DNA of 64,000 bases from assembly GCF_008180615.1 (NCBI RefSeq), contig NZ_VTEH01000002.1:354286-418285 (forward strand), written 5' to 3'. The notes under the pieces are model-generated. The model saw only the letters and a program-made list of their open reading frames with translations. It was not told the DNA's origin and did not search any database. This document shows, piece by piece, positions 62,965-64,000 of this stretch (positions within the stretch are counted from its first letter, which is position 1; each line of letters starts with the position of its first letter). This DNA is from Rossellomorea vietnamensis (GTDB lineage Bacteria; Bacillota; Bacilli; Bacillales; Bacillaceae_B). Both the position numbers and the translations under genes were made by a program.

Positions 62965-63533
62965 AGCTTGAAAAAGTCCTTCCGTTTGCAAGACAATTGC
63001 TATCCTCAGCTGTAAAACCTGGAGACATCACAATTGATGCCACACTAGGAAACGGCCACGACACTCTTTTCCTCGCTCAGCTTGTCGGAGAAAATGGACG
63101 AGTATATGGGTTCGACGTGCAGGAAGACGCTCTGTTCAACACCAGAGAAAGGCTTCAAACTCATGGTTTACAGGAGCGGGTAACGCTCTTTAAACAGGGG
63201 CACGAAACAGTCGGCAGTGTTATTCCTCCTGTCCATTATGGCAAGGTCACAGGGGCTGTTTTTAATCTGGGCTATTTGCCAGGAGGCGACAAAACCATTG
63301 TGACCAAACCGAAAACGACGATAACAGCCATCGAAAACCTTCTGGAGATGATGGCCCCGGAAGGAATCGTTGTTCTTGTCATCTACCACGGACACCGCGA
63401 AGGAGCCGTCGAAAGAGATTATATCCTCAGGTATGTGGAAAGACTCGACCAAAATTATGTCCATGTGCTGCGCTATCAATTTATGAACGGCCTGAATAAT
63501 CCGCCTTTCATTGTGGCGTTAGAAAAAAGATAA
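62961..63533 (+). CDS. ytqB: SAM-dependent methyltransferase YtqB
   Basis: A 190-residue class I methyltransferase of the rRNA-methylase family: TIDATLGNGHDTLFLAQLVG binds SAM, and FNLGYLPGGDK carries an NLGYLP motif like that of RNA methyltransferases. Start ATG overlaps the ytqA stop and has GGAGGTGG before it. YtqA and YtqB together likely modify a tRNA wobble base, an inference from the pair's conservation. Confidence 0.9.
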   Translation: MKLEKVLPFARQLLSSAVKPGDITIDATLGNGHDTLFLAQLVGENGRVYGFDVQEDALFNTRERLQTHGLQERVTLFKQGHETVGSVIPPVHYGKVTGAVFNLGYLPGGDKTIVTKPKTTITAIENLLEMMAPEGIVVLVIYHGHREGAVERDYILRYVERLDQNYVHVLRYQFMNGLNNPPFIVALEKR

Positions 63534-63561
63534 AAGAGGCTGGGACAAAACCATAATAAAT

Positions 63562-63673
63562 GCTCTCTTCGCAAAGATTGTGGCTGAGTAAAAAGAATGG
63601 ATTTCCGCTCCAGGTGCACGACTCCGCGGGGCGGGCGGTGAGCCTCCTCGGCTTTGCCTGTGGGGTCTCACCC
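63562..63673. repeat. Truncated MITE copy, inverted
   Basis: Begins with GCTCTCTTCGCAAAGATTGT, continues TTTCCGCTCCAGGTGCACGA and GCCTCCTCGGCTTTGCCTGT as in the complement of 58141-58030, and breaks off at TGGGGTCTCACCC. The other end is missing. It directly follows ytqB. Confidence 0.75.
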
Positions 63674-63804
63674 ACTGGTTTTGCAAAGATGTAAACAAAT
63701 TTGCAAACAAGTAAAAATTTACCATCTTCATTAGATCAGGGAAGCAAAAAAGACAATACACAAATAAAAGTGCCGCCTGTTCCCATTTTTTGTAATATAT
63801 ATAT

Positions 63805-64000
63805 TTACTTAATTACTCTCTTAACTTGCTTTTTTCTTTTCTCAACGATTAATGCGACATGACCATATTGGACTTTTTCCTTTGGTTTATCCGGTATCTT
63901 CTGCCTGCCTTTTGATGTTTTTTTGGGTTTATATTGAACTCATGCCAATTTCTATCGAGATACGTGCGAATTTCTCTAAGAATCGGTAACATACCTTTTG
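63805..64000 (-). pseudogene. Possible broken gene fragment at the window edge
   Basis: On the minus strand one frame from the window edge gives MLPILREIRTYLDRNWHEFN and another, after a run of seven A, gives PDKPKEKVQYGHVALIVEKR to a TAA at 63805-63807. Joined they would be one basic protein tail. I recognise no family. It could equally be non-coding AT-rich DNA. The 63674-63804 stretch has no gene. Confidence 0.25.

Noticed and set aside
63519..63761. 80-codon frame over the truncated MITE
   Set aside because: It is made mostly of the GC-rich repeat, with no ribosome site and no similarity to proteins.

Overview
The window looks like a chromosomal segment from a spore-forming, low-GC Gram-positive rod of the Bacillus type (Bacillaceae). 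The evidence is the gene order (the ytqA-ytqB, ythP-ythQ, ytzE, rsuA, ytgP, ytfP and leuS-rhodanese neighbourhoods of Bacillus), strong GGAGG ribosome-binding sites with frequent TTG and GTG starts, T-box and c-di-AMP leaders of Firmicute type, and a Cse60 sporulation gene. Most genes lie on the minus strand.

Layout. 0.2-6.7 kb: an arsenic operon (arsR-arsB-arsC-arsD-arsA-trxB-phosphatase) that ends in a HesB-like gene. That gene has an in-frame UGA exactly where the family has its conserved Cys, with a SECIS-like hairpin behind it. 6.9-7.5 kb: thirteen copies of a 52-bp non-coding repeat. 7.6-18.4 kb: a potassium/osmotic module. A c-di-AMP riboswitch precedes a degenerate receiver-like protein, a 36-aa peptide, kdpF-A-B-C, an arrestin-like protein, a kinase-less KdpD (frameshifted as read) and a CBS protein. 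On the other strand an MpsC-family gene is followed by two c-di-AMP aptamers in tandem, a terminator and a second-type glutamine synthetase lacking the arginine needed for feedback inhibition. 18.6-26.8 kb: assorted enzymes and small membrane proteins, plus an adenine-riboswitch-controlled purine exporter (pbuE). 26.9-36.6 kb: an accessory run of single minus-strand genes (lipoproteins, tiny membrane proteins, a hydrolase, an M3 peptidase, an AraC regulator, a GNAT enzyme). A recurring palindromic element follows nearly every gene, which gives a cassette-like look. 36.6-46.6 kb: core genes dat-pepV, ythQ-ythP, ytzE, rsuA, ytgP, ytfP and cse60. 46.7-54.2 kb: about seventeen 53-bp hairpin repeats, T-box-proS, an ECF sigma/anti-sigma pair, a rhodanese and T-box-leuS. 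54.4-63.5 kb: a xenorhodopsin-type microbial rhodopsin, an MFS transporter, PadR/DUF2812, an M20 peptidase, a CNNM/CorC protein, a third 52-bp repeat array, ytzH, ytqA and ytqB.

How the parts work together. In the ars operon ArsR senses arsenite, ArsD delivers it to the ArsA ATPase, ArsB exports it, and ArsC reduces arsenate using thioredoxin that the operon's own TrxB recharges. The redox theme makes a Sec-containing HesB-like protein at the end of the operon plausible. In the osmotic module one second messenger, c-di-AMP, is expected to repress both K+ import (kdp) and glutamine/glutamate solute production (glnA2) when K+ is high. A CBS protein inside the operon may be another c-di-AMP receptor.

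The intergenic DNA is unusually rich in structured repeats: three unrelated 52-53-bp tandem arrays, two palindromes sharing a GGGACAGTCCC core each followed by about 21-bp repeats, a MITE-like element with a 9-bp target duplication, and a second dispersed hairpin repeat. No tRNA, rRNA, CRISPR array or transposase gene was seen.
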